Positions 32,415-43,207 of a stretch of DNA of 51,984 nt are shown piece after piece. The stretch spans positions 247,248 through 299,231 of the forward strand of contig MU619245.1 in the NCBI GenBank assembly GCA_025201805.1, in the 5' to 3' direction. The position numbers were made by a program, and so were the translations under genes. This stretch comes from Parasitella parasitica. Taxonomy: Eukaryota; Mucoromycota; Mucoromycetes; Mucorales; Mucoraceae. The notes below the pieces were generated by a model, which saw only the letters and a program-made list of their open reading frames with translations, did not search any database and had not been told where the DNA came from. Positions within the stretch are counted from its first letter, which is position 1. Each line of letters starts with the position of its first letter.

Positions 32415-33353
32415 CTATTTATCAGCCATTATGTCAGAGTGAGCGTCCCAAAAGTCTTGCCCAATTATATCCTCATGAATTGCAGTTGGTATAAGCTTCA
32501 TGCGTTTGACCTCTTCCCCATTCCTTGGAGAAATTGAGGTAACTTCAGTCTTTTGACGAATAATAGTTGATCCTTTCCTATAGATTGGATCAATATTATT
32601 GTAATTAATATTGAATTCTGTAAACAAGATTTCATTCTTGTCCTTAGAGAAGGTGCCCTGTTGAAAATCACATTAGTAGCCTGACGCACGTGAAAACAAG
32701 ATGCTTACTCTTAGTCGATCTTCAGCCTTATCCTCAGTCATTCCGGATTTAACGAGAGCCCAAAATGTAGTATTGAACAAATTGTTAATATGGCCTATCT
32801 TATGCAATTAGCAGCGCTACCATAACATTGCAGGCGAAACTTACAATCAGCTTGTCTCCAGCTCAAGTAATCTCTCAAAACATTATCATTGGGATAACAA
32901 ACAGTTCTCGAATCAAAACAAGGCGCATATTTAAGTTTATCTTCACCGAAATACTCTCCCCAATGCATGACATAATTGGAAGCAAATAAACTTACAACTG
33001 TAGAGGATATTTTACTGCAACATTATCAATACTTGTTGCCAAAAAAAAAAAAAAAAAAAAAGAAAGGCTTACCTTGATCGACGAGAATAAAGATTGGATT
33101 TTTTAGGAATTATAAAACTGTATTCATCGCTTTGTCCGTACGCTAAAACAATGTCTTTGATGTCCTTCATAACTTCAATAGCACATCTATTCATGAGATC
33201 AATCGCTCTTTTGTCATTTGGTTTTGCAAAATCATGAGTTTGAGAGAATCTATGGAAACCACGACCATCAATACGAACAACGAGCCATGTGTTGGGTAAC
33301 ATATTGTCTGCTAATTCGAAATGACGCACATATTCAAATTTGGAATTAGCCAT
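32415..33353 (-). CDS. THG1: tRNA-His guanylyltransferase (Thg1)
   Basis: Four exons on the minus strand: 33353-33073, 33014-32845, 32794-32709, 32657-32415; 259 aa. Adds the essential G-1 residue to the 5' end of tRNA-His by a 3'-5' polymerase-like reaction. Family landmarks: [13 protein letters not shown] start, [23 protein letters not shown] (metal-binding Asp), [11 protein letters not shown] (second metal site), [43 protein letters not shown] and the [12 protein letters not shown] segment. The start at 33353 gives the conserved N terminus; upstream frame extensions have no support. All splice phases agree. Confidence 0.95.
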
Positions 33354-33678
33354 TGTGAGATTGGGATACGCAAAGAATATCACAACTTTTTTTTGATGTG
33401 CTTCATGACAATAAAAGTCAACCAACGTAAAACTGTCACAGAGTGCCAAAATGTTTGGATTTGCTATTTCGTTGAATAGCAACGAACCTGTGCACCATAC
33501 ACACAGCAATACCCCCCCCCCCTCCTTCAATAATTTGATATTGCAAAAAGTATTGTTTTCATTTTTTTTTATTTGAAATGTAATTTACAATGAACTGGAA
33601 GAATCAATCTTAAATACTCCATTTTTTCTATCTCCAATTCCTTTTCTTTTCTGAGTTGATGTGATCTGTTGAACGAAG
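33354..33678. other. Spacer between NOP10 and THG1
   Basis: 325 bp: the THG1 5' region, a C11 run at 33511-33521 and a T-run near 33562. No gene seen. Confidence 0.5.
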
Positions 33679-33933
33679 TTAATAAGGACGAGCAGGTAGT
33701 TGAGTGAGTAGAATGTTGTATCTCTTCTTGATAGTAACACGTTGACGAGAAAATTTATCGTCCGGAGAGAAACGAGCAGGATGAGCTGATTTGGTAGGCA
33801 AACCCTTAGGATCCGTCTTCTACTCACACAAATGTCAAATTATGTTTTGATTTTTTTTTTTTGAAAATTATTCATTTACCTTGAGAGTATAAACGCGCTC
33901 TCCTTCGTTGTTCAAATAGTACATCAAATACAT
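33679..33933 (-). CDS. NOP10: H/ACA snoRNP protein Nop10
   Basis: Exons 33933-33880 and 33819-33679, 64 aa. A core subunit, with the pseudouridine synthase Cbf5, Gar1 and Nhp2, of H/ACA particles that modify rRNA and snRNA. The sequence is nearly diagnostic: [18 protein letters not shown], then [20 protein letters not shown] and [13 protein letters not shown]. Length equals the family norm. Its promoter is shared head-to-head with INTS9 (212 bp between starts), pairing two nuclear RNA-processing genes. Confidence 0.97.
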
Positions 33934-34145
33934 TGTATATATAACTGCTACTTTTCGTAGATAAAGATTGTAGGAAAAGAACAAGACAAAAAAGCTTTTC
34001 CTAATTTTTCTGCAACCCAAACCTGAATGCAATCAGTCAGTGACCGTCTAGGATGGACGAACATCCAAGCCACGATGTTGTAGCAACCTCTTCATCTTGA
34101 TAAACGTGTTGGATTAATGCGCCTTGGTATCAAGCACGAACAAAA
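33934..34145. promoter_or_regulatory. Bidirectional promoter region, NOP10 / INTS9
   Basis: 212 bp between divergent starts. No clear TATA box on either strand. A GC-richer block at 34040-34075 (GACCGTCTAGGATGG, CATCCAAGCC) is the best candidate for a control site. Confidence 0.45.
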
Positions 34146-35822
34146 ATGAAGATACAATGTCTCGATCACAAGGGGTCGATTCCAAATACATTTCTTTGCA
34201 AAATTAACCAACATACTATCTTGATAAATTGTCCAATTGAAACATTAACAATACCACAACCACAGCAACCACAGTCAGAGGACAGCCATGACGAGCAGGA
34301 GGGATGTAGCAATGGCTTGGGATCTATCTTGTCAGCATTTAGTGCACAAGGAAAACGCACAGCTGATACACAATACTCATCTCTCTACACGAACCTCAAG
34401 AATTGCGATCATCCTAGTGTTTTTCGAGTTCCTGACTTCAGTTTGATTGATATGGACTCTATCGATTTAGTCTTGATCGCCAATAGTGAATCCATGCTGG
34501 GATTGCCATTCTTGACGGAATATCTTGGCTACAAGGGTCGTATCATAGCAACTGAGCCTACAATCGAATACGGCAAGCAACGCATGGAGGAATTGGTGCT
34601 TTATCATGGACATGGCAGCACATCTCGCATTGAGCCAGCTTTAGCGACACATTTCTCTCAATTAGGGGATTTGGCTCTACCGTCAGAGGGGTGGAGATCT
34701 ATCTACAACCTAAAAGATGTCACCTCTTGTGCGGAAAAGGTACAACCTGTACGCTATACCGAAACACTATCCTTATTTTCTACATTGAATTTGGTAGCAT
34801 ATAGTTCAGGATACTCATTAGGAAGTGCAAATTGGCTGTTGGAAACAAGCTTTAAAAGAATTGCATTTCTATCCTGTTCATCACTTTATCCAAATCTACA
34901 TCCAGCACCTTTTGATGCAGATATTCTAAAAGACGCAGACGTGGTGGTGGTTGGAGATCTTCGCCAGCAATCAGAGCGAGAACTGCCATATGAAAGGGCC
35001 AAATCCAAGCTATTTGTTCATCTAGGTAATATTGCTTCATATTGTCTGTGCGTGAATTCTAACTGTCAATGCATAGCACGGACTAATCAATCTCTGCATA
35101 ACTCGATTATTGTCGCACCGCCTATGGGGATTATGTTTGACTTGATAGGAGACATTGAGGAATATTTTAAATCACTGGGGAAAGAGATTGGTCATGAGCG
35201 ACACCAAACACCCATTTATGTAGCCAATCCAATTGCAGATCAAAGTCTGAAATACGCCAATATTTGTGGAGAATGGATGAATTCAGGACGCCATGATCTG
35301 CTATATGTCCCACAAATGCCTTTGGCTCATGGAGAATTAATGAATACGGGAGCAGTAGAAACTGTTGTTTCCTTGGAAGCATCTGTCTTATCGGAAACAT
35401 CCATTCGCGAACCATGTATAGTATTTACAGGAGATTCGACTTGTATCACCAAAGGACCATTAATGTGGTTTCTGAATCATTGGGGACAATCTGAGCTTAA
35501 CACATGCATATTTATTGATCCAAACTCGCCTCAAGATATTCAAAATGATATTCCACCTGATTGCAAAATGAATTTCTTACGATTACCGTTGGATACTCGT
35601 CTCAGATCAGATGAGATTTCTTCTCTTTTGCATACACATTGGCAGCATACAGACAACCATACTCGCCATTTATTAATCCCTGCTATCCAGGGAGCTGAAT
35701 TGATAAAAGAGGAACAGCCTCAGGGAATTCAAGTTCACGTATACGATCAAGGAGTGGTTCGCATTAATGTGAATAGAGACTGGGAAAGAGTCTCGCTGAG
35801 CGAAAAGGTAAGATGGCCTCCT

Positions 35823-35856
<34 letters not shown>

Positions 35857-36355
35857 TTGCTATAGACCTCCTTATCTTTGTGTATTCATCCATAGTTGGC
35901 AAAAACAATTGATCCTACTATGGTGCCTAATAGCAATGGAACCCATTTTTCTGCTTGGGCTCCTATAAACGGTTCATTGAACTACTACAATAATCGACTG
36001 GAAATACATCCTAGTGTCAATGTTAAAGACAGCCAGTCATTAGTATTAGGCCATAAAAGCGAACTACGCATTCATACCGAATTAAATGCGATAATTAAAC
36101 GATTTGAAGAGGTAAGAATGTGTATTACCTTGGAAGAAGAAGAAAAAAAAAAGGGGGACTCACTAACAGAAAAAATAGCATGCTATACCCATCAGTATTG
36201 CCAAAGATATCAATGGCATAACTACGATTGAATTACCTTCTGATATGAATGCAAAAATCATCATGAATGGATCATCCACAACCGTGATTGCAAGTGATCA
36301 CAAAGTAAGAAATTTGCTAAGACGCATCACAGTGACAGATTCGCGGGAGCTGTAA
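34146..36355 (+). CDS. INTS9: Integrator complex subunit 9 (INTS9), inactive metallo-beta-lactamase/beta-CASP protein
   Basis: Exons 34146-35807, 35896-36111, 36179-36355; 684 aa (human 658). Order: metallo-beta-lactamase-like domain, beta-CASP domain (about 320-470), C-terminal dimerisation region. The HxHxDH zinc motif is absent: the matching place reads LVLIANSESMLGLPFLTEYL, as in human INTS9 (a catalytically dead partner of the INTS11 nuclease). Other INTS9-like landmarks: IIATEPTIEYGKQRMEELV, YSSGYSLGSANWLLE, FLSCSSLYPNLHPAP, ADVVVVGDLRQ, YVANPIADQSLKYANICGEW, PCIVFTGD and the WGQSELNTCIFIDPN stretch. These favour INTS9 over the CPSF73/CPSF100 paralogues. Integrator cleaves nascent RNA at Pol II sites in animals; yeasts lack it. 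Intron 1 carries a T31 run. Confidence 0.88.
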
Positions 36356-36508
36356 AGAGTTTCTATTTCACTTGATCATGGCATTTCAACAATAAAGCAA
36401 ACCCCATCAAATATGGTATTATGGCGAGATTTACTTTTGTTTATATTGCTACATTCTCCCTCTTTTTCTCTTTTTTTTTCCTTCCTTTTTCTTATTTTTT
36501 CTGTCTTG

Positions 36509-38659
36509 ATGATACAATCTACACCCATCCGTACACAATCATTGAAAAATAGAATTGCAATTGACAATCAACACCCAACCGCCGCTAGAAATGCGGACAG
36601 ATTGCCTGTCATGAAAGATGTAGGGATGTGCACCTCCCCAAGAGACTACCAGTCGACATTGGAACATTTAAAGTCCAAATTTACTGCAAAATCAACAGTT
36701 ACAGATATTGACATGACAACAACCTTATCAATAGTTGATTCAATGCCTTGGAAGGATTTTGTTTCGCCACTTTCTGACCATCAACAGAAGATATTACCTT
36801 TGAGTGCCCCGGCTTCGAAAGATTACAGTAACATGCTGAATGAGTTGGCTGTGTCGCATGCTGTCATGGCAACATCAACTTTCAAGCCATTGGATATTAT
36901 GCAAGCAGAAAAATTGGCACAGGTAGATTTTCAATTACGCATACGGTCGTAACTATATATTCTTAACTGCGAGCGCATAAATTAGAAATTCCAGACTACG
37001 CAGCAGTTGATAGATTGCTTATACGGTCGAATTCGAATTCAAACAGATACGCAACGAGCAACAGCTACTGCATTCAAGTTGGATCAATCTTCCGTGGCAG
37101 ATTTCATACAAGATGTGTTTCAGACTAGTCAGCAGACAGCATCACTAATAGATGAATTCTATTTCACTACTCAATCGGCGCATCGCATGGAAATCAGCTA
37201 TTTGCAGCACTTGGCGGGTACATTGGCTCTAGCTGTACAACAACAAAGCCCACCACAAGAAGATATGCATCGAATACTAGCTAAAATCCTTGTAAAATTG
37301 GAAGCTACGTTTAATCAGCACAACGACAATGCGGAACTGCCGCATGCTTCAGCACCATCATCTACATCATCATCGTCTTCTGCGACGTCGTCGTCGTCGT
37401 CTTCCTCATCATCATCCTCGTCGAGGTTTACGCAAGCAAAAAGCATCGACACAACCCCAAGCTCCGTGTATATAACCGCAACAGCAAGTACAGCCTCCAG
37501 CATACTATGCGATAAAATTGATTGTATTATTGAGAACATATCTCTTCAGTTCAAACAAAAGCAAGAATCACTGCGCGCAATGGAAATCCAAGCAAACATG
37601 CACGAAGAACTTGCGCGACAGCGAGAGAGAAGTGCGAATCTTGTGTTGGAACTAGAACGAAATAGATCCAAAAGACAAGGGATAGCTAAAAAGCAAGAAA
37701 AAGATACAATAATGCTACGCCATCAGCTGAAGCAGGAAACGCTACGTCGGCAATCACTGCAGGAGCGTGTGTTGTCTTTAGAACATGCACTCAAATCAAA
37801 AGAGGCAGAATTAACTAGGTTAAGGAAGCAACTATGTGTTATTAAAGAAGAGGAAAATCATGATTCGTGTCAACTACAGATTAAGCAGTTGCAGCAAGAG
37901 CTACTAGACAAGGAGATGCTAAAAGAGGAGAGCAATAAAAAGGAGCATCTATCGTTGCAACTGACACTAAATACAGCTAAACAAGACAATGCCCATCTGC
38001 GGCAGACATTAAAAGATTATTGTGAAAAAGAACATGCGTGGATGCATCAGGAAAAGAGCATTCTGGATCAGTGCCAAAAGGCATTGGATGTAGAGTTTAC
38101 AAACAGCGAGAATGCAGTTACTTCACTGGTGGACCATCTAATACCTCAACTCCAAGCGCATAATGCAACACAGGATCCCAAAGATCAGAGTCATCTGCAG
38201 CAGCAAATGGCTCAATTACAGCAGCAATTTGATCGTGCTAAACAGACATTTACAACAAGAGAATCAGCGTTTATATTACAGTCAGCAAGCACAGAAGCTG
38301 AACTAGAACGCCTTTTAAAAGAATACGATCGCTTGACACGAAATATTGTAGACTTTGCCAACGAACGGAAGAAACTTGAAGACGAGATAGATATGTTGCA
38401 TCAAGATAAGCAGCTTTTAGAAAAGCGCGTTTGTGATGACAGGATCTCCACTATCGAGGAAAGCAGTTTAAGAAGAGAGTTCCGTAATTTGATGGCATCG
38501 GTCAAAGACAAACATACTGAAGTCATGATGCAAGAATTACAAAAGCAAAGACAGCTGGAGCAAGAATTACGTGACATAAAATCAGACATTGAAATGAAGC
38601 GATGGGAGAAAGTAGATGTTGCTGTACAGACACATTATTTTGACATTACTGCCGCCTAA
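36509..38659 (+). CDS. Coiled-coil protein, Uds1-like (up-regulated during septation family)
   Basis: Exons 36509-36922 and 36995-38659, 692 aa from ATG 36509. An upstream in-frame ATG at 36413 would add a hydrophobic leader encoded by a TC-rich tract that looks more like promoter or leader sequence, so I prefer 36509. Residues about 110-190 (YSNMLNELAVSHAVMATSTF...RIRIQTDTQRATATAFKLD) resemble the Uds1 domain of fungal septation-associated proteins. A Ser-rich repeat (about residues 250-275) follows, and from about 320 to 640 the protein is almost continuous coiled coil (SLEHALKSKEAELTRLRKQL, LEKRVCDDR). The likely role is a cytoskeletal or septum-associated scaffold; this is inference. The join at the intron keeps frame. 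Confidence 0.65.
37362..37424 (+). repeat. Imperfect TCN trinucleotide repeat encoding a Ser tract
   Basis: A run of TCA, TCG, TCT and TCC codons coding almost only Ser inside the Uds1-like gene. The mixed synonymous codons argue for selection on the protein tract rather than recent slippage. Confidence 0.7.
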
Positions 38660-39362
38660 ATAAAAAATAGTAAAATATTCGAATATCAAGATCTTCTGTC
38701 CGCTCTTATAATTTTATGCAAATGTACCCATCACATCGGTTTCTTTTTAATGTCCCTGTGCATTCCTACCGACATGGGGGCTAGCCCACATCGAAGATTG
38801 GAACATACTAGAAGAGGAACACATTAGAGTTATGGCATCTCCTCAGCAGACTATTTTTAAAGACTCGCTTCATGAGTGTTTTTTGTATGCTCGCTCAATA
38901 TAACTATAGAGAAGGGAGGAATCCCACTGATGTCAGAACGCACGTTATTTTTCCAATCAGTTGACTGTGGACAGTTAAACAACCTCCTGCAACATGACAA
39001 AATCGACCAGTCGAGGTTCGAATTCTGAGCAATATTAGGCATTTGCACATCGGATCAAACAACAGAAAATAAAAGAGTACATGATTGTATATCTTATCCC
39101 ATTGAGTAAATGATAAGATGATAAGATTCCGTGAACGATTGGTTAGGTAGGATCATTTTATCAGCTCAAGTGTGGGAACAATACAGATCATTTGATACAT
39201 GGTGATTGGTAGAGATTATCAACATGTCCATAAATAGACAAAATGTAACGGCAAAGCTGAATCTACCCCTCTTTCTATACTTTTTGAAAAATATAGTATT
39301 TAACAGCTATATTTCTCCCGCCTCTTTTTTCTTTTTGTTTCCAACTATAAATTTTAGCAGCA
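38660..39362. other. Spacer upstream of the GATA-factor gene
   Basis: 703 bp. Contains GGTTCGAATTC at 39013-39023, which looks like a tRNA B-box, but no cloverleaf can be folded around it. Several GATA/TATC words occur (for example TGATAAGATGATAAGAT at 39110-39126), which could be binding sites for the GATA factor itself. No gene seen. Confidence 0.45.
39108..39128 (+). promoter_or_regulatory. Paired GATAAG sites, possible autoregulation
   Basis: Two TGATAAGAT words occur 9 bp apart at 39110-39127, about 240 bp upstream of the GATA-factor ATG. TGATAAG is the core bound by fungal GATA factors, many of which regulate their own genes. The sites are read directly; autoregulation is inference. 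Confidence 0.4.
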
Positions 39363-40496
39363 ATGGTTTATACTACTTTCCAAGACCAACAAATGAAAGC
39401 TCGTAAAAGATCATTAACTCGCTGCGTCGAATGTCAATCGTCCTTCAGACCTCATCTTTGGGGACGTGAAAGCGGCAAAGGCCCTGTATGCGATCACTGC
39501 TCCAACGGTGGCGAGGACTACAGTCAACAAGTGAAATCACCCTGTGCGGAAAAGGAAATTTTGATGGACATTGCCAACGGTAAACATGACGAAAATATTA
39601 TTTGTGCAAATTGCCAGGCAACAACAACGCCTCTTTGGCGAAGAGATGCTACCGGCAAAACAATCTGCAACGCATGTGGTCTTTATTACAAGCTGCATCA
39701 TGTCCACAGACCCGCTACTATGATGCGAACTGTCATTAAGAGAAGAAAACGTTGCCCTTCATCCGACAAGCAACAACATCCTCAGCAAAAGCATCAAAAA
39801 TTAGATGATAGCCGGAAGCCTTCTACATCGCCCACATTCAAGCACAGCTACAGCTCATCACCACCAGTAACCTTAAAACAACAACTCCCTCCTCCTCCTC
39901 CTCCTCCTTCTGCTCTTGTACGGAAGATGAGCTTTGACGAAATCTGTAGCACTGGTGGCGGCAATGGAAGTGCTAGCCCTGATTCAATTGTGTACGCCGA
40001 AGACAGCAGCTCCAAGGTGATGGCTTGGCCCCAGCACGACCATAAATTGGAAGAGAACAGCCGCTTCACACTACCTCCTATCCATACATATTATAAACAG
40101 CCATCATATTGCACGCACCATGATTCATTACATTCTCAACGTCAAGAACTTCAAAGAGAAGTAACTCGCTTATCGCAGCTCTTATCAACCACGGTCGCAA
40201 AGCTATCCGTGATCGACTCGGCTATTGCAAATCCACAACAACAACATCATCACCTTCATCATCACAAATGTACTTGCTCGTCTTCCCCTGCTACTTGCAC
40301 CGCTCCCGCTGCCTCTCCTTCCCTTCCTTCGCTACCGTCTTCTTCGTCAAGTGTATGCAGCAATTCATCCGAATCAGATTATGACCCAAATTTATTGCAA
40401 GAACAACAAGTAGCAAGATCGCTATTGTCGCTGGCCTCAACGGATACAAGCGCTGTTGGAACTCGTCTCCCTCCTATTTCCTTGGTCAATCACTGA
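39363..40496 (+). CDS. GATA-type transcription factor with degenerate first finger and intact second finger
   Basis: Single exon, 377 aa. Finger 2 is a canonical GATA finger, CX2CX17CX2C (C81, C84, C102, C105), reading CANCQATTTPLWRRDATGKT then CNACGLYYKLH, followed by a basic IKRRKR patch. Finger 1 keeps the four Cys (C21, C24, C43, C46; CX2CX18CX2C) but lacks the PLWRR and NACGL cores, reading RPHLWGRESGKGP. The two-finger layout and a C-terminal leucine-rich coiled coil (about 250-285, LQREVTRLSQLLSTTVAKL) recall fungal iron regulators (SreA/Fep1). The Cys-rich iron-sensing region between their fingers is absent; only Cys61 is present. The rest is low complexity (Pro, His, Ser). DNA binding to GATA sites is likely; the regulated pathway is unknown. 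Confidence 0.88.
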   Translation: MVYTTFQDQQMKARKRSLTRCVECQSSFRPHLWGRESGKGPVCDHCSNGGEDYSQQVKSPCAEKEILMDIANGKHDENIICANCQATTTPLWRRDATGKTICNACGLYYKLHHVHRPATMMRTVIKRRKRCPSSDKQQHPQQKHQKLDDSRKPSTSPTFKHSYSSSPPVTLKQQLPPPPPPPSALVRKMSFDEICSTGGGNGSASPDSIVYAEDSSSKVMAWPQHDHKLEENSRFTLPPIHTYYKQPSYCTHHDSLHSQRQELQREVTRLSQLLSTTVAKLSVIDSAIANPQQQHHHLHHHKCTCSSSPATCTAPAASPSLPSLPSSSSSVCSNSSESDYDPNLLQEQQVARSLLSLASTDTSAVGTRLPPISLVNH

Positions 40497-41237
40497 AATT
40501 CTTTATACCCCTCTTGTTTAACATTGCCGTAATCTATATATCACCTCTTGAACCAATTTTGTACATTTTTTTATTTTTATTTTTATTTTCTACTATATGA
40601 GACATTTATAATATGCCCCATGCCCTTACTCTATCTTTGCTATGGTCTGTTCCTTTTTAATAATTAGTTAATCAATTAATCAATAAATCTCTATCGTAAC
40701 TCACACAGATAACACAAACATTCTCTTATCTTGCCTTTTCACATGAATCAAAAATGCTTTATTTGTGTGCGTATCAATTAATCAAAAACATGACCTATTT
40801 GGGAAATCATTTCAATAAAAGGACAAGAAATATAGATAAAAGAGTATATTGTTAATTTTAGATAAAAAAAATACCACGCTAAAAGAAATTATACCACTGT
40901 GTAAAAAGTGTGGATAAATATATAATAGAAAAATAGCATGCGTGGGACAAGCAAAACTCTCTTTTCCATATTTCCCAAACCTTAAAATCGTAGCAATGCA
41001 CGGCAATGATTAGCACCTGCTTGATGTGCAAGCAGATAGTAACATTTTGGGAATGCCCAAACTTATCACGACTAGAATAGGTATGAAGTCTGAAACCATT
41101 GATTTAAGAGTGCTCGGGACAAAGTGTAATTTTGATTCAATAAAATTTAGAGGCTCATTTACAAAAAGGATGTGCACTTGCACGTTTTAATTTTATTTCA
41201 CTCTAATGAATTATTTATAATATTTATATATTTTTGG
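40497..41237. other. Convergent 3' spacer
   Basis: 741 bp between the GATA-factor stop and the asparagine synthetase stop. AT-rich; contains ATTTTTATTTTTATTTT repeats near 40570 and AATTAATCAATTAATCAATAAA near 40665-40686. No gene seen. Confidence 0.5.
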
Positions 41238-43207
41238 TTACTTTTTCTCTTCATAAGCCTGTTCGTGCACCTTTTGAGCACGACCAGAGGGGTCAGAAGG
41301 ACAGCCCCAGTCAGCACGAGGAATCCATCTCACGACAGAATCAGTGCAAGCAGATTGAGGAAACCATTGCTCAAACATGACACGATACATGTAAGCTTCC
41401 TTGGTGTCGGGTGTATCCTTGGTCCATCTTGAGCTAGCCTGTGCTAATTCATCAGAAGAAACCTTGTTCTCACTTACAGCCTTCAAGCTGTCAATCCAAC
41501 TATAACCAACACCGTCAGAGAATTGTTCCTTCTGTCTCCACAAAATGTTTTCAGGCAAGTAAGGTTTAGCATTAGGATCATCAGAGGTATCAAACGCCTT
41601 GCGAATAATGTACTTTTCCATGCGGCCATCAGCCTTATTGTGACGCTTCTCCTCAGGAGCAATATTCATAGCAACTTCCAAAAACTCCTTGTCCAAGAAG
41701 GGAACGCGAGCTTCCAAGCCCCAAGCCATGGTAGACTTGTTTGCACGAAGACAGTCAGCAGTGTGCAAGTTCTTGACACGGTTAACACACTCGGTATGGA
41801 ACGAAGCAGCATCAGGCGCTTCATGGAAGTAGAGGTAGCCGCCAAAGACTTCATCGGAGCCTTCGCCAGACAAAACCATCTTGACACCCATAGCCTTGAT
41901 CTTACGAGACAAAAGATACATTGGGGTAGAGGCACGAATAGTTGTAACATCATAGGTTTCCAGGTGATAAATCACATCACTTACAGCGTCCAAAGCTTCT
42001 TGGATAGTAAAAGTGTATTCGTGATGGATAGTCTTGAGATACTTGGCAACCTCTCTTGCAGCAAGCAAATCGGGGGAGCCAGGAAGACCAACAGAGAAAG
42101 AGTGAACACCAGGCCAACACTTGGGACCACCTAGAAAGAAAAGCATCTTTTTAAGTATATCAAATCGGCCACCCGCCCGAAAACAAATTTTACTTACTCT
42201 CATCAAAGTTATCGTCGTCGTTATCGCCATTGCCTTGGGCAATCTTTTCAGCTTCACGAGCTGCAATAGCTGCAATCAAACTTGAGTCAAGACCACCACT
42301 TAACAAGACGCCGTAGGGAACTTCAGCCATCAATCTCTTGCGAACAGCCTTCTCGAGAGATTCTCTCAAAAGCTTATAATCAACAGGGCTGGAAGGGATC
42401 TTGTCGCCATCCCACCACGTAGGGTTGAACCAACGAGTAGTTTCTTGAGTCTCGGAATCATAAACATGGCCGGGAGGGAAAGCCAAGATCTTGTCACAAT
42501 CTTCATTAAGACACTTGAGTTCAGAAGAAAAGTAAACAGTCTCTGGCATCTTGGAGTTCCAGCCATAATAGAGAGTGGTAATACCAATAGCATCACGGGC
42601 CGCAATAACACGGTTACGCTTGACATCCAAGAGAACAAAAGAAAACATACCGTCCAAATGATTGACGAGATCAGTGCCCATTTCATCGTACTATACATTA
42701 TCATTCAAATAGTGAGTTATTTGGTCTGAATTTTAGTAATTTCACACCTGTACCATATGCATGATGACTTCACAATCAGAGCTGGTTTGGAAGTGATGGG
42801 GGTTCTTTAATTTGTTGCGCAGATGCTTATGGTTGTAGATTTCACCATTAACACAGAGGATAAGGTTACCGTCTTCACTGACAAGTGGTTGAGCACCGGA
42901 ATCTAAGACATTTTACCATGTTTTAGTTTTTTCCTTCACTAATGTGTTCCTTCATCATTGAAAACTTACCAACGCCAACGATGGCTAAACGCTCATGGCA
43001 CATGATGTTGTTCTTTGCAACATGGCAACCAGACCAATCAGGGCCACGATGTCTAATCCTAGAGTTTGACATTTTGTGTAAGCAGCTCGTCATCTTCGCA
43101 TGCATCAAAACGAAACCCACAACTTACTTTCTGGAAAGATAAAGAGCACGTTGACGATAGGCGTCAGCATCACCTTGATAGTTACAAACAGCAAAAATAC
43201 CACACAT
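41238..43207 (-). CDS. ASN1: Asparagine synthetase, glutamine-hydrolysing
   Basis: Five exons on the minus strand: 43207-43128, 43058-42970, 42902-42748, 42690-42198, 42130-41238; 569 aa. Makes asparagine from aspartate, ATP and glutamine in the cytosol. The N-terminal glutaminase domain begins MCGIF with nucleophile Cys2, followed by [32 protein letters not shown] and SSDCEVIMH. The synthetase domain has the PPi loop [59 protein letters not shown] and [15 protein letters not shown]. All catalytic landmarks are intact. The gene symbol is by analogy with yeast ASN1/ASN2. Confidence 0.96.

Noticed and set aside
33354-33530. N-terminal extension of Thg1 in open frame
   Set aside because: The extension contains no conserved sequence and begins at a non-ATG codon; the MANSKFEY start at 33353 is the family N terminus.
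36413-36508. Earlier ATG for the Uds1-like gene
   Set aside because: It would encode a hydrophobic leader from a TC-rich tract typical of fungal promoters and leaders; a septation-type coiled-coil protein is not expected to have one. Not fully excluded.
39005-39030. tRNA-like B-box GGTTCGAATTC
   Set aside because: The flanking bases do not form a T stem, and no A-box, anticodon arm or acceptor stem is found on either strand.
3128-43207. Biosynthetic or defence gene cluster between the two elements
   Set aside because: The genes belong to unrelated housekeeping pathways on both strands with no shared function, so the interval is not a functional cluster.
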